From IMG/VR virus record IMGVR_UViG_3300003321_000583, positions 1,256 to 31,729 of that record: DNA of 30,474 bases; one strand, 5' to 3'. Below, piece by piece: positions 13,772 through 21,166 of the stretch. The notes beneath the pieces were generated by a model. It ran no database searches. It saw only the letters and a program-made list of their open reading frames with translations, and was not told the origin of the DNA. Origin of the DNA: a virus. The translations under genes were made by a program, and so were the position numbers. Each line of letters starts with the position of its first letter. Position 1 is the stretch's first letter.

Positions 13772-14388
13772 TGCGCAACCTGCAGCCACGCAGCGAACGT
13801 GCTGTTCACCGGCAGCCTGAAGCCAGACGCTTGGGCATGGCCACCGCCGCCAAATCGCTTGGCGAACTCGGAGCAATCGGTTCCTGGCTTCGAACGCAGC
13901 GAGCAGTTCACGCTGCCGTCTTTTGTCCGCTGCCAACCAAGCGCGATTGACTCGCCGCTTTGCTCCAGGGCCGCGTTTAGAACGTCCGACACGCCAGTGT
14001 AGGTCACGTTCACGCACGCCATGCGGAGACCGGTGCCGTCTGCGTCTTCGACGATGTACAGGTTACGGAGCGCGTCTCTTACGTAGTGCTTGAGGTACAG
14101 GTGAGCGCCCTTGGCTTCTGCAAGCAGGCTGTCCATCGGCGCGCTCGACAGCGCATCCCAGGCTTCGAGCGTATGCTCGGTAAGCCGGATACGCAGCGAC
14201 AACTCCTCGGAGTTCGGCAACTTGAAGCGCCAGAGGTCGCGGTCTTCTACGTAGTCGACAACCCAAGGCCGTGGCTCAGCTGGATGAAAATGGTCCCAGG
14301 TGATGCCGGCACCGCTGCGGTTCATGTCGAATGTGCAGTAGCTCAGCCCGGCGCAATCGGCTTCGGCTGTCTTGTGATGGTCGAGCAC
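13768..14388 (-). CDS. C-terminal fragment of an NrnB-like DHH phosphoesterase
   Basis: 206 aa if it begins at the GTG at 14388, which has no visible ribosome binding site. It is in the same frame as 14407-14604, separated by one TAA. It holds the DHH motif (LDHHKTA), the DRDLW metal/substrate motif and the DHHA1 motif FGGGGHAQASGF near the end, all as in the NrnB oligoribonuclease / cAMP-cGMP phosphodiesterase family. Alone it lacks the first metal-binding motif and should be inactive. Together with the upstream piece it would be a complete enzyme of about 278 residues. Confidence 0.75.
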   Translation of the reverse strand: MLDHHKTAEADCAGLSYCTFDMNRSGAGITWDHFHPAEPRPWVVDYVEDRDLWRFKLPNSEELSLRIRLTEHTLEAWDALSSAPMDSLLAEAKGAHLYLKHYVRDALRNLYIVEDADGTGLRMACVNVTYTGVSDVLNAALEQSGESIALGWQRTKDGSVNCSLRSKPGTDCSEFAKRFGGGGHAQASGFRLPVNSTFAAWLQVAH

Positions 14389-14406
14389 TGTGAGAGTGCT
14401 CGCGAC

Positions 14407-14409
14407 TTA
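14407..14409 (-). other. In-frame TAA inside the DHH phosphoesterase
   Basis: Codon 66 of the reconstructed gene is TAA, read after CTGCGT-type context (TTG CGT TAA GTC GCG). There is no length change around it: 12 residues separate the FSYPR element from the stop region and the DHH box follows at normal spacing. TAA also ends the tape measure gene at 16483, so it is a true stop in this genome. Confidence 0.8.
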
Positions 14410-14604
14410 ACGCAAACACTCCATCTTCACGCGTGGATAGCTGAAGTCCACGATGAAGACCTGACGGTCTTTTGCCAGCTCGTACGGCGGATCCTCTCCA
14501 TACGTCCCAAGGAACAGCTCATGGTCACCGAGCGCTCGCGCCGCAACCCAAGCCGCGGTGAAGCCGTCCGGGCAGTTGCCGTGATAGATGATGAGTGGAG
14601 TCAT
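14407..14604 (-). CDS. N-terminal fragment of the same DHH phosphoesterase
   Basis: 65 aa ending at an in-frame TAA. It carries motif I (YHGNCPDGFTAAW) and motif II (VFIVDFSYP) of NrnB-type DHH phosphoesterases. The protein then stops 10 codons before the DHH motif, which continues in the same frame. By family pattern the stop replaces one ordinary codon. This is a nonsense mutation, a sequencing error, or a recoded stop. The enzyme class hydrolyses short oligonucleotides or cyclic nucleotides. Confidence 0.7.
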   Translation of the reverse strand: MTPLIIYHGNCPDGFTAAWVAARALGDHELFLGTYGEDPPYELAKDRQVFIVDFSYPRVKMECLR

Positions 14605-14646
14605 TCAGGCCATGTTCGATCGAAACGCTGTGACCGGCGAGCTGGG

Positions 14647-15750
14647 TCAAGTGCCAGGCGTCGGCACGCCAGTCGGACCGGTTGCCGACGGATGCTGATG
14701 ACGGCTGAGCGTCACCGGAGCGCTTTGACTCTTGGCTGTAATCTCCCCCGTGCACTCGATGTCGCCATCGACGATGAGCTTAGGCGTGGTGATCTTGATC
14801 TGCTGACAGCTCGACCCATCCGGCCAGAGCGCCGCCGCTGGCAGCTTCGGATCACCGCTCTCAAAGAACAGCAACACCTTGCCGCCTGCGGGCACAGTCA
14901 CGTGCACGCCCGGGATGCCGTGTCGAATCGGCACCCTGGTCAGGCCCGTTCCGCGCAGCTTCGCAGCGTCTGGGAGCAGCTCGAGCGAGCCGTCGCCGGC
15001 CTGCTTCAGTACCTTGGCGGGATACCAGCGCGAGTAGTCGATCCGGTTGCCGACCAGCGTCTCGACGAAGGCCGCCATGTCCTCGGACACGCGCGAGCCG
15101 CCGGAGTCGCTCTCGAACAAGATGTCCTGACGCAGGCCATCATCCTTGATGTACGTCGTGACGCGGCTGACCTTGCGGTCGCTGAACGTGCAACCTGGAA
15201 GCACGCTCGGAGCATCCGGAGCGATCGTCAGGCTGTCGCGACCCGGCACGCGGTCTATCTCGTCAAACGTAGGCGAGACGCTGGCCCAGCTCTCGGTGCC
15301 CAGCCAGATCGTGCCATCGCGCAGCACGCGCCAGCTGAGGACCATCTCGTCGGCCACCTGCTTTAGCGAAGCGCTGGCCTTGCTCTGCGGCCTGGTCCAC
15401 CGAGATACCGTGTGGCTTCGCAGGTCGGCCGTGGAAGTGCTGGAGAGCTTCTCTCCCGTGCCCAGCATCAAGTCGTCGATGACCACAGACAGCGGCATGC
15501 CCTGGTAGAACTTAGCGTCGAGCACCGTCGCGAGTTTGCCCGCGCCGCCTACGACCTGAGCGTGGAAGCGGCCAGCGTGGAGGTCGCCCTTCGCGACGGT
15601 CCCGGTCCACTCCACACCATCGATTGCAATCTTGACCGTGCCGCTGATGGCTTCGTCGCTGTCGACGTCAACGACCGCGTTCCAGACGCCAATACGCGGC
15701 TCCTGGATGGACACGGACAGGATGTCCTTGCCGTTGAGTGTCGCAGCCAT
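14647..15750 (-). CDS. Baseplate hub-spike fusion protein
   Basis: 367 aa. The N-terminal two thirds are hub-like (DLMLGTGEKLSS, SLKQVADEMVLSWRVLRDGT), as in the gpD/gp44-like late control family. The C-terminal third turns into short beta-helix-like strands (ITTPKLIVDGDIECTGEITA) and ends VTLSRHQHPSATGPTG. HQH at 351-353 matches the His-x-His iron site at the tip of P2 gpV / Mu gp45-type spikes. The protein therefore seems to combine hub and membrane-piercing spike. No ribosome binding site precedes the ATG; an AT-rich palindrome lies there instead. Confidence 0.7.
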   Translation of the reverse strand: MAATLNGKDILSVSIQEPRIGVWNAVVDVDSDEAISGTVKIAIDGVEWTGTVAKGDLHAGRFHAQVVGGAGKLATVLDAKFYQGMPLSVVIDDLMLGTGEKLSSTSTADLRSHTVSRWTRPQSKASASLKQVADEMVLSWRVLRDGTIWLGTESWASVSPTFDEIDRVPGRDSLTIAPDAPSVLPGCTFSDRKVSRVTTYIKDDGLRQDILFESDSGGSRVSEDMAAFVETLVGNRIDYSRWYPAKVLKQAGDGSLELLPDAAKLRGTGLTRVPIRHGIPGVHVTVPAGGKVLLFFESGDPKLPAAALWPDGSSCQQIKITTPKLIVDGDIECTGEITAKSQSAPVTLSRHQHPSATGPTGVPTPGT

Positions 15751-15751
15751 C

Positions 15752-15788
15752 GTTTATAGACGCTTTATAGAAACGCGATTTCTATAAA
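15752..15788. promoter_or_regulatory. AT-rich inverted repeat between baseplate genes
   Basis: TTTATAGAAA (15764-15773) and TTTCTATAAA (15779-15788) form a perfect 10-bp inverted repeat around CGCGA. A third TTTATAGA lies at 15753-15760, 11 bp (about one helical turn) from the second. It is strikingly AT-rich for this GC-rich window and fills the whole gap before the hub-spike gene. An operator, an RNA processing hairpin or tandem -10 elements are possible. Confidence 0.55.
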
Positions 15789-15790
15789 CA

Positions 15791-16468
15791 TCAGAGCGGA
15801 TTCGTCGACGGGTCGATCGACGCGACAACCGTGTCAGACGGCGAATGCCGCGTATCCTCGCCAGTGAGCTTGGCGAACTCGGCATCCGACGCGTGGTCGA
15901 AGTTGCTCTGGTTCGGTGCGCCAGCGTCTTCGAAGTTGCCGGTGCCGCTGATGCCAGCGCGTCGAAGCGCCCAGTTGCGGTTCTGCGCTGCCAAGATCTG
16001 CGCGTCTTCGTCCGTTCCGATGTACCCGGAAGGCGTCGCCGGCTTCTTGCTGACGTTTGTCTTCTTCGGCTCCGCGAACTCGATCATGTCGATCTGAATC
16101 TCGAGGATGCCGTCCTTCAGCTCAGGTGGCCGGATGCGCTCGACGTAGATCGTGTTGACGCCTAGCAGTGCGACCGCCGGATGGAAGATGCTGAGCGGGA
16201 ACTTCGGGCCGCCCTTCTTCCGCGGATTGATGTCCGGGATGATCTGCTGCAGCGCATCCCAATCTTCCGGCGTGCACATGCGACCGCGAGCGCTGAAGCG
16301 CGGCGGTAGCAAGCCGAGGTCTTTGATGCGTGCGCCGTCCTTGTCCTTGGTCTTTTTGTGGTCGACCTGACGCGCGCACTCGCCGCCCGTGATCTCCCAG
16401 ATCCCAGGCATCGTGAACACGCCGAGAACGAGCTTGTCCCATGGCGCGCTTGGATCGTCCCAGTGCAA
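15791..16468 (-). CDS. Baseplate/tail protein downstream of tape measure (TTG start)
   Basis: 225 aa from a TTG at 16468, the first usable start. The protein-like sequence continues upstream of it (SDVTVSGLLHWDDPSAPWD) without any ATG, GTG or TTG before a stop, so the N-terminus is uncertain. The core (FTMPGIWEITGGECARQVDH, then GPKFPLSIFHPAVALLGVNT, IYVERIRPP) matches a tail protein type encoded between tape measure and hub in several myophages, probably a distal tail or hub-associated protein. The C-terminal 70 residues are polar and likely disordered. Confidence 0.65.
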   Translation of the reverse strand: MHWDDPSAPWDKLVLGVFTMPGIWEITGGECARQVDHKKTKDKDGARIKDLGLLPPRFSARGRMCTPEDWDALQQIIPDINPRKKGGPKFPLSIFHPAVALLGVNTIYVERIRPPELKDGILEIQIDMIEFAEPKKTNVSKKPATPSGYIGTDEDAQILAAQNRNWALRRAGISGTGNFEDAGAPNQSNFDHASDAEFAKLTGEDTRHSPSDTVVASIDPSTNPL

Positions 16469-16482
16469 CAGCCCAGATACGG

Positions 16483-18372
16483 TTACATCGCTCCAGCTTC
16501 AAGCGCCTGGCTCTGCCAAAACTGCTGAATGCCGTCGTTGGCGTGCTCAGCGATGTCCTTGCCGAGCTCTGCGCCATCCTTGCCGGCGCCGTCGAGGTGC
16601 ACGTTGATGGTCGGCTGGATGTTGTTCGTGGTGACGCGGTTGCCGAGCTGCTTCTGCAGGCCAGACAACGTGGTGGTCGGCGACGAGTTCATCGCGTCGT
16701 AGCTGGTCAGACCACGTTGCTGCGTCTGGTTCTCGGCGTCTCCTAGCATCCACTTCGCGATTTGCTCGCGGAAGATATAGCCAATGGCTCCGCCGGCAAG
16801 CACGGCTCCAACTCCGGACGCTAGCAACGCCGAGCCACCAACCGCTGCAGCAACTGCTCCAGCCGCGCCCGCAACAGCTGTTCCGCCGCCAACGGCTGCC
16901 GCTGTTCCTGCTCCAGCACCAGCTGCGCCAGCTGCTGTACCCGCCGCTGTAGCAGCTCCAGCGCCACCGAGAAGCGATGCGCCGGCTGCGCTCGCCGCTG
17001 CTCCAATGCCACGGCCGGCCAAGCCGACTGCACCCTTACCAAGCCACCAGCCGGCCTTGGCAACGTTGCCGGCTCCGGCAACACGAGTGACTCCCATCAG
17101 CGCGGCCAGCGAGTAGGCAATGGCCCGATGCTGATCCAGCCAGATCAGCATGTCGGCGACGCCCTTCAGCGCCTTCAGCGCGAGCTTGAACGCATCGGCG
17201 ATCGCCAACCCCAAGTCATGCGCCGTCTGCATTGACGCTTTGGCCGGGTCGATTTCCTTAATCGCATCGACGATGGTGTCGAAGCCTTCACCGAATCCTT
17301 TGGCGAACTCCAACGCCAGCGGCACCAGCTTCGTCGCGATGTCCAGCGACGTCTCGATGAAGCGCACAAACGAATCGCCTCTGATCGAATCGATCGCTTT
17401 CATGATCGAGTCGACCAACGGCTTGAGCTTTCCGATAGCGCCTTTCGCGCCTTCGGCCATCCGTAGGAAAAACAGGTTAGGTGCGTTCTTGAGCTGTCCG
17501 ATCAGGCCAGTAAGCGTGGTGTTGGCGAACTTTGTTCCAGCCTCACCAGCAGCGCCTTCGTGCACCTTGCGCATGATGGCGTTTTGCAGCGCTGGCAGCG
17601 CGATGTCGCTCGTCAGCTTGCCGCTCTTCATCAGAGCGTGAATGCCTTCGATGTTCGTGCCCTTGATCTTGGCGGCTTCCTCGAGAATCAGCTGCGCCGA
17701 CACACCCGCATTCGCGAACATGTTCAGGTTACGCTGGTTGAGCTTGCCGGTCGCCTGCACGTGCGCGATGTCGAGGAAGACGCGGTTCAGCTGGTTCGCG
17801 TCGACGCCAACAGCACGCAGGTCAGCGCCCAGCTTCAGCCACTTCTCAGCGTCCGGCGGCGAGAACTGCTGCGCCAAGAACTTCTGCATGGCGTGCGCAG
17901 TCGTCTCCAGATCCATGCCCAGCTGCCTGGACAGTTCGATGGTGCGCTGAAACGTCTTCTCGCCGATCGCCTGGTCACCGGTCAGCAGGCCGAACGCCAT
18001 GCGCGTCGACTCAGCGAACATGCCCATGTGCACGGTCGACTTCACCGCGAAGCCGGCAACTGCAACACCAGCTGCACCGAGCGCGATGGCGCCGTATTTT
18101 GCCAGGTGCGTCAGGGACGCGAGCGCGTTGTCGACGCCGTCAGCTACCGCTGTTCCGATTGGGCTGAAGACGCGCGACTTGGCGAATGTGCCGAGCCGCT
18201 GACGATTCAGCCGCTTGATGACGTCTGGCACCGGACCTTGCCCGGTGAACTTCACGCCGATCGTGCCGGTCTTCTTCAGCTGCTTGTTGAGGTCGTCGAC
18301 TGCCTGCGACGCCTTGTGCGCCGGACCGCTCACGCGGTCGATCATCGACACGACGAACTCTGCGGCGTCCAT
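16483..18372 (-). CDS. Tail tape measure protein
   Basis: 629 aa, the usual place after the tail chaperones. The N-terminal 50 residues are coiled-coil-like (VSGPAHKASQAVDDLNKQLK). Residues about 90-110 are hydrophobic. Residues 120-250 carry the tape measure N-terminal pattern (FAESTRMAFGLLTGDQAIGE, FLAQQFSPPDAEKWLKLGAD). Residues about 440-560 are a Gly/Ala-rich membrane-like stretch, expected to insert in the host membrane during DNA injection. The protein sets tail length; at about 0.15 nm per residue that implies a tail near 90-95 nm. It ends in TAA. Confidence 0.85.
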   Translation of the reverse strand: MDAAEFVVSMIDRVSGPAHKASQAVDDLNKQLKKTGTIGVKFTGQGPVPDVIKRLNRQRLGTFAKSRVFSPIGTAVADGVDNALASLTHLAKYGAIALGAAGVAVAGFAVKSTVHMGMFAESTRMAFGLLTGDQAIGEKTFQRTIELSRQLGMDLETTAHAMQKFLAQQFSPPDAEKWLKLGADLRAVGVDANQLNRVFLDIAHVQATGKLNQRNLNMFANAGVSAQLILEEAAKIKGTNIEGIHALMKSGKLTSDIALPALQNAIMRKVHEGAAGEAGTKFANTTLTGLIGQLKNAPNLFFLRMAEGAKGAIGKLKPLVDSIMKAIDSIRGDSFVRFIETSLDIATKLVPLALEFAKGFGEGFDTIVDAIKEIDPAKASMQTAHDLGLAIADAFKLALKALKGVADMLIWLDQHRAIAYSLAALMGVTRVAGAGNVAKAGWWLGKGAVGLAGRGIGAAASAAGASLLGGAGAATAAGTAAGAAGAGAGTAAAVGGGTAVAGAAGAVAAAVGGSALLASGVGAVLAGGAIGYIFREQIAKWMLGDAENQTQQRGLTSYDAMNSSPTTTLSGLQKQLGNRVTTNNIQPTINVHLDGAGKDGAELGKDIAEHANDGIQQFWQSQALEAGAM

Positions 18373-18391
18373 AACTCGCTACCCGTAGTGT

Positions 18392-18867
18392 CTATTTGAA
18401 GAACTGGCGCATGTAAGCCAGATCGGCCATGGCCGTAGTGATCAGCAGCGCGCCGTCGAATCGGCGATCGAAATCTGCTGACTGGTCGAGAACAGCGAGT
18501 ATAGCCAACGCCGCTCGTTCGGGGCTTTGGCGCAGCCCGTCTACAATTTTTTTATGTTCAACTCCGGGCTTGAGCCCGCGAGCTTGGCGAGCTCTGCCGA
18601 TATAGGAACCGGCATGCCAGGGTACTCGTCGAAGATAGCCGAGGCCTCTTTCATCGGCGGCGACACGACACAATCAAGGCACAGTGTCAGCAGGCTGGCG
18701 GCGTGCGAGACCTTTTCGCGCTGCGCCATGTCCTGAAACGCAGCCCAAATCTGTTTGGAAGGCTTCCTGAATACAAGCGTATGAACTCCGTCCGGAGTCT
18801 CTACCTCGATCAGCGCCTTGCCGTACTTCTGTCGAAGCTCTGCCTTCTGCTCTTCGGTCAGTTCCAT
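18392..18867 (-). CDS. Tail assembly chaperone, -1 frameshift product
   Basis: A -1 slip on the A7 run at 18553-18547 joins the first 107 residues of the 108-aa protein to 51 residues in the -1 frame (IVDGLRQSPERAALAILAVL ... YMRQFFK), giving 158 aa. The pair lies between tail tube and tape measure, where P2 E/E' and lambda G/GT frameshift pairs lie. The long form is expected to bind the tape measure and recruit tube subunits. The extension is encoded only up to the start of the tape measure gene. Confidence 0.8.
18522..18565 (-). promoter_or_regulatory. Programmed -1 ribosomal frameshift signal
   Basis: Heptamer A AAA AAA sits in the zero frame at 18553-18547. An internal SD-like GGAG lies 8 nt upstream (18565-18562). 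A hairpin GGGCT/AGCCC with a 7-nt loop starts 8 nt downstream (18538-18522). The zero-frame TAG follows one codon after the slip site. All three elements match bacterial -1 signals such as that of dnaX. Confidence 0.85.
18541..18867 (-). CDS. Tail assembly chaperone, short form
   Basis: 108 aa ending NIKKL before TAG at 18541. The N-terminus is charged (MELTEEQKAELRQKYG), followed by VETPDGVHTLVFRKPSKQIW, a pattern like tail chaperones that mention a beta-strand pair and then helices. The position between tube and tape measure and the frameshift signal at its end define it. It would keep the tape measure soluble before the tube forms. Confidence 0.8.
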   Translation of the reverse strand: MELTEEQKAELRQKYGKALIEVETPDGVHTLVFRKPSKQIWAAFQDMAQREKVSHAASLLTLCLDCVVSPPMKEASAIFDEYPGMPVPISAELAKLAGSSPELNIKKL

Positions 18868-18885
18868 TCAAACCCTTCCAATCAC

Positions 18886-19386
18886 TTACGGACTGATCAG
18901 CCCGCCAACGGTTCCGCCGCCGTTCTCCGGAGCGATCGCGTAGACGCCGTTCCAGCCGATGCGGAACACGCTCAGGTCGCACTTGGTCACCAGCGCATCG
19001 GTGTTGCCGGAGCTGTTAGAGTTTTCGTTGTGCTTGATGCGGCAGCCTTCGATCGTGTCGTTGATCAGAGGCAGGCCGGAAACGCGGTAGCTGACAGTGA
19101 TCAGGAAGATCGCTTCGCCGAAGCCGCCTTGACCAAGGCCAGCGAGTGCGCCTTTAAGCGTCTCAAAGTCCTGCTTCGCGATGGTGAAGCTTGCTTCAGC
19201 CTCATACTGGCCTAGCGTTCGGCCACGCATGTACGGGCTGGTTCCTCGCAACACCCCCGGCTCGAGCGTGTCGGAGTAGTTGATCTCGGTGATTCCGCCG
19301 TAAGGCTTTCCGGCGAGCGAAATCTCGATGTTCGCGAACTGATAGATTACGCCATTGATTAGCGTGCCAGTACCAGGAGACGGCAT
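18886..19386 (-). CDS. Tail tube protein
   Basis: 166 aa, directly after the sheath gene (5-nt gap), as in contractile phages. It is beta-rich with tube-like elements: NGVIYQFANIEISLAGKPYG, ISEINYSDTLEP-type strand (GGITEINYSDTLEPG), and EAEASFTIAKQDFETLKGAL. It would polymerise inside the sheath around the tape measure. Confidence 0.85.
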   Translation of the reverse strand: MPSPGTGTLINGVIYQFANIEISLAGKPYGGITEINYSDTLEPGVLRGTSPYMRGRTLGQYEAEASFTIAKQDFETLKGALAGLGQGGFGEAIFLITVSYRVSGLPLINDTIEGCRIKHNENSNSSGNTDALVTKCDLSVFRIGWNGVYAIAPENGGGTVGGLISP

Positions 19387-19391
19387 GTGAC

Positions 19392-20828
19392 TCAGCCTCC
19401 AACGTTCAGCGAGAACGAGAGTTCGGCGACGATTGTCTTGGCGTAGCCAAGTGGACGAATCGCGATCTTGACCTTGACGGTCTTGCTCACGACGATGTTG
19501 GTTGTCTTATCGACCGCGCAGTCGAGCGCGCTCACGTGACCTGGAGTGCCTTGCGCGTTGTCCGGATCGAGAAGGACAGTGCGGAGTGCGTCCTTGACCT
19601 TCTTCTCCCAGATCGCAGCGTCGCGCGGGTCGATCGCGCCTGTCTCGGTCGTGCGTACCGAGCTGTTCAGGAACGGCAGCAGCGTGACGTAAGTCGTCGC
19701 CGTTGCGACGTCCATCACGCGACCGTGCTGCCAGAACTCGTAGTCAGAGCCCGCAGTCGAAGCGAGCCTGACGTTGGTGATGTAGAAACCGCTGAGACCC
19801 TGGATGGTGCGAAGCGTCGATGCCTTCGCAACGTCCATCAGCTCACTGCGAAACTCGTCATGCGTGATGGCAGTGACGCCTTGCAGCGCGCCAGCACCGA
19901 CCCACGCGGGGTCAGTGGAGATGAGCGACGCGGCACAGCGAGCTGCGATTGGGCGAACAACCGAGCACGGCACTGCCCCCCAACCGACGATGGGCTTGGC
20001 GCTGGTGCACGTCGCGCTCTGGAAATCCCACGCGCCGCGGGCATCCGAGTACGACGCGAACGCCGTCTTGGTGGTCGCGGCATCCTCGCTGCCGGCGTCA
20101 AACATGTAGCGGATGGGCCGGTACATGTTGAACAGCGCTGCGGCGTGAACCGCCATCGCAGCGCCAATGGTCGCCGCCGCGCTCGCGGTAGCGAACTTGC
20201 CGCTGAGGATGATCGCGGCGATGTCGATATTGCTCGCCTTGAGCGCCGTGATGCCGTTGGCTAGGTCAGTGGTGCTGAAGCTCGGCGCGGTGCACGTGAA
20301 CGTGTGCACGTCGCCGCTCTCGAAGATGATCGGTCCAGCGCCAGGCACGAACGTCAGCGTCAGATTGGTGTTGGCGACCGCGTACGTTCCGCCAGACGGC
20401 ACGGTGATGTTTGCCGAGTACGTCGACCCGCCATCGAGCGAGTAACGGAACAGCGCAACGCCAAGCGCGCCAGTGCCCTTGATCTCGATGCGAACTTGGT
20501 AAGCGTCGTATGCCGCGCCGGCAACCGTGATAGTACCGGTGCTGGTGCTGACGGCTGTCTTCGTGACGCTGCCAGCTGCACCAGCAGTCGAGCCGGTGAG
20601 GCGCATCGCGTAGACCGGACCACCGGCAATCGCGAGGTGGTAGCAAACGTCTTCTGCGAGCGGACCCTGTCCGAGCATGTCGATCGCGTCAGACGCGTTG
20701 CTGAACGCGTTGATCTCGGTCGCCGTGCCGATGCTGCACGTGCCCATGTACAGGAACGACGTGATCGCGGACGGAGTTACCCCTAGCCCCGGGTCTCTGA
20801 CCGAGAGCTGAATCGATGGAATTGCCAC
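19392..20828 (-). CDS. Contractile tail sheath protein
   Basis: 478 aa from a GTG with AAGGA upstream. The sequence follows the DUF2586/Mu L-type sheath plan: an N-terminal extension (SIQLSVRDPGLGVTPSAITS), an inserted beta domain (residues about 90-190), then the conserved core ITALKASNIDIAAIILSGKF, ASLISTDPAWVGAGALQGVT, and the C-terminal GPL-like part with KKVKDALRTVLLDPDNAQG and IVVSKTVKVKIAIRPLGYAK. Sheath contraction drives the tube through the envelope. This gene marks the phage as a myovirus. Confidence 0.9.
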   Translation of the reverse strand: MAIPSIQLSVRDPGLGVTPSAITSFLYMGTCSIGTATEINAFSNASDAIDMLGQGPLAEDVCYHLAIAGGPVYAMRLTGSTAGAAGSVTKTAVSTSTGTITVAGAAYDAYQVRIEIKGTGALGVALFRYSLDGGSTYSANITVPSGGTYAVANTNLTLTFVPGAGPIIFESGDVHTFTCTAPSFSTTDLANGITALKASNIDIAAIILSGKFATASAAATIGAAMAVHAAALFNMYRPIRYMFDAGSEDAATTKTAFASYSDARGAWDFQSATCTSAKPIVGWGAVPCSVVRPIAARCAASLISTDPAWVGAGALQGVTAITHDEFRSELMDVAKASTLRTIQGLSGFYITNVRLASTAGSDYEFWQHGRVMDVATATTYVTLLPFLNSSVRTTETGAIDPRDAAIWEKKVKDALRTVLLDPDNAQGTPGHVSALDCAVDKTTNIVVSKTVKVKIAIRPLGYAKTIVAELSFSLNVGG

Positions 20829-20832
20829 TTAC

Positions 20833-21159
20833 TCAGTCCTTGCTGCGGTGATCCGCGCCGGGGTGAGGTTTGAGTTCAGTGCCGCTCGCAGCTGCAATCG
20901 CAGCGCGGTAGTCGCTTTCGGAAAGCTGGATCTGCTTACCTGTACGGTTCTCGTAGGCGGGCCAGCCATGCAGAGTGCTTGCGGCTCCGTGCTTCCAAAG
21001 GTCGTCGTGCAGACGGCCGCTCGCGCTCTTGGGAAACAAAACCTCCGCCCAGGCGGCAGGTGTCAGCACAAGTTCAGCCTTGCCGACTGTAGGAAGGGGT
21101 TCGGCTGGCTGTTCCGATGCGGGTGCCTGTTCGTCGGGCGGAGATTCGGTTTTCTTCAC
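20833..21159 (-). CDS. Small phage protein upstream of the sheath
   Basis: 108 aa from a GTG preceded by GAGG. The N-terminal 25 residues are Pro/Glu-rich and disordered. The rest (LTPAAWAEVLFPKSASGRLH, LHGWPAYENRTGKQIQLSES) is a short alpha/beta domain that I associate with small proteins next to phage sheath genes, in the place of Mu gp38. Its role in the virion is unknown. Confidence 0.6.
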   Translation of the reverse strand: MKKTESPPDEQAPASEQPAEPLPTVGKAELVLTPAAWAEVLFPKSASGRLHDDLWKHGAASTLHGWPAYENRTGKQIQLSESDYRAAIAAASGTELKPHPGADHRSKD

Positions 21160-21166
21160 GCTGTCC

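Noticed and set aside
14407-14409. Reassignment of TAA to an amino acid in this phage
   Set aside because: The tape measure gene ends at a TAA directly before the next gene, and no other gene has an internal TAA, so a single local event is simpler.
14086-15366. Long plus-strand open frame of 426 codons
   Set aside because: It runs antisense across the hub-spike and DHH genes, is Arg/His-rich without domains, and is explained by GC-rich shadow coding.
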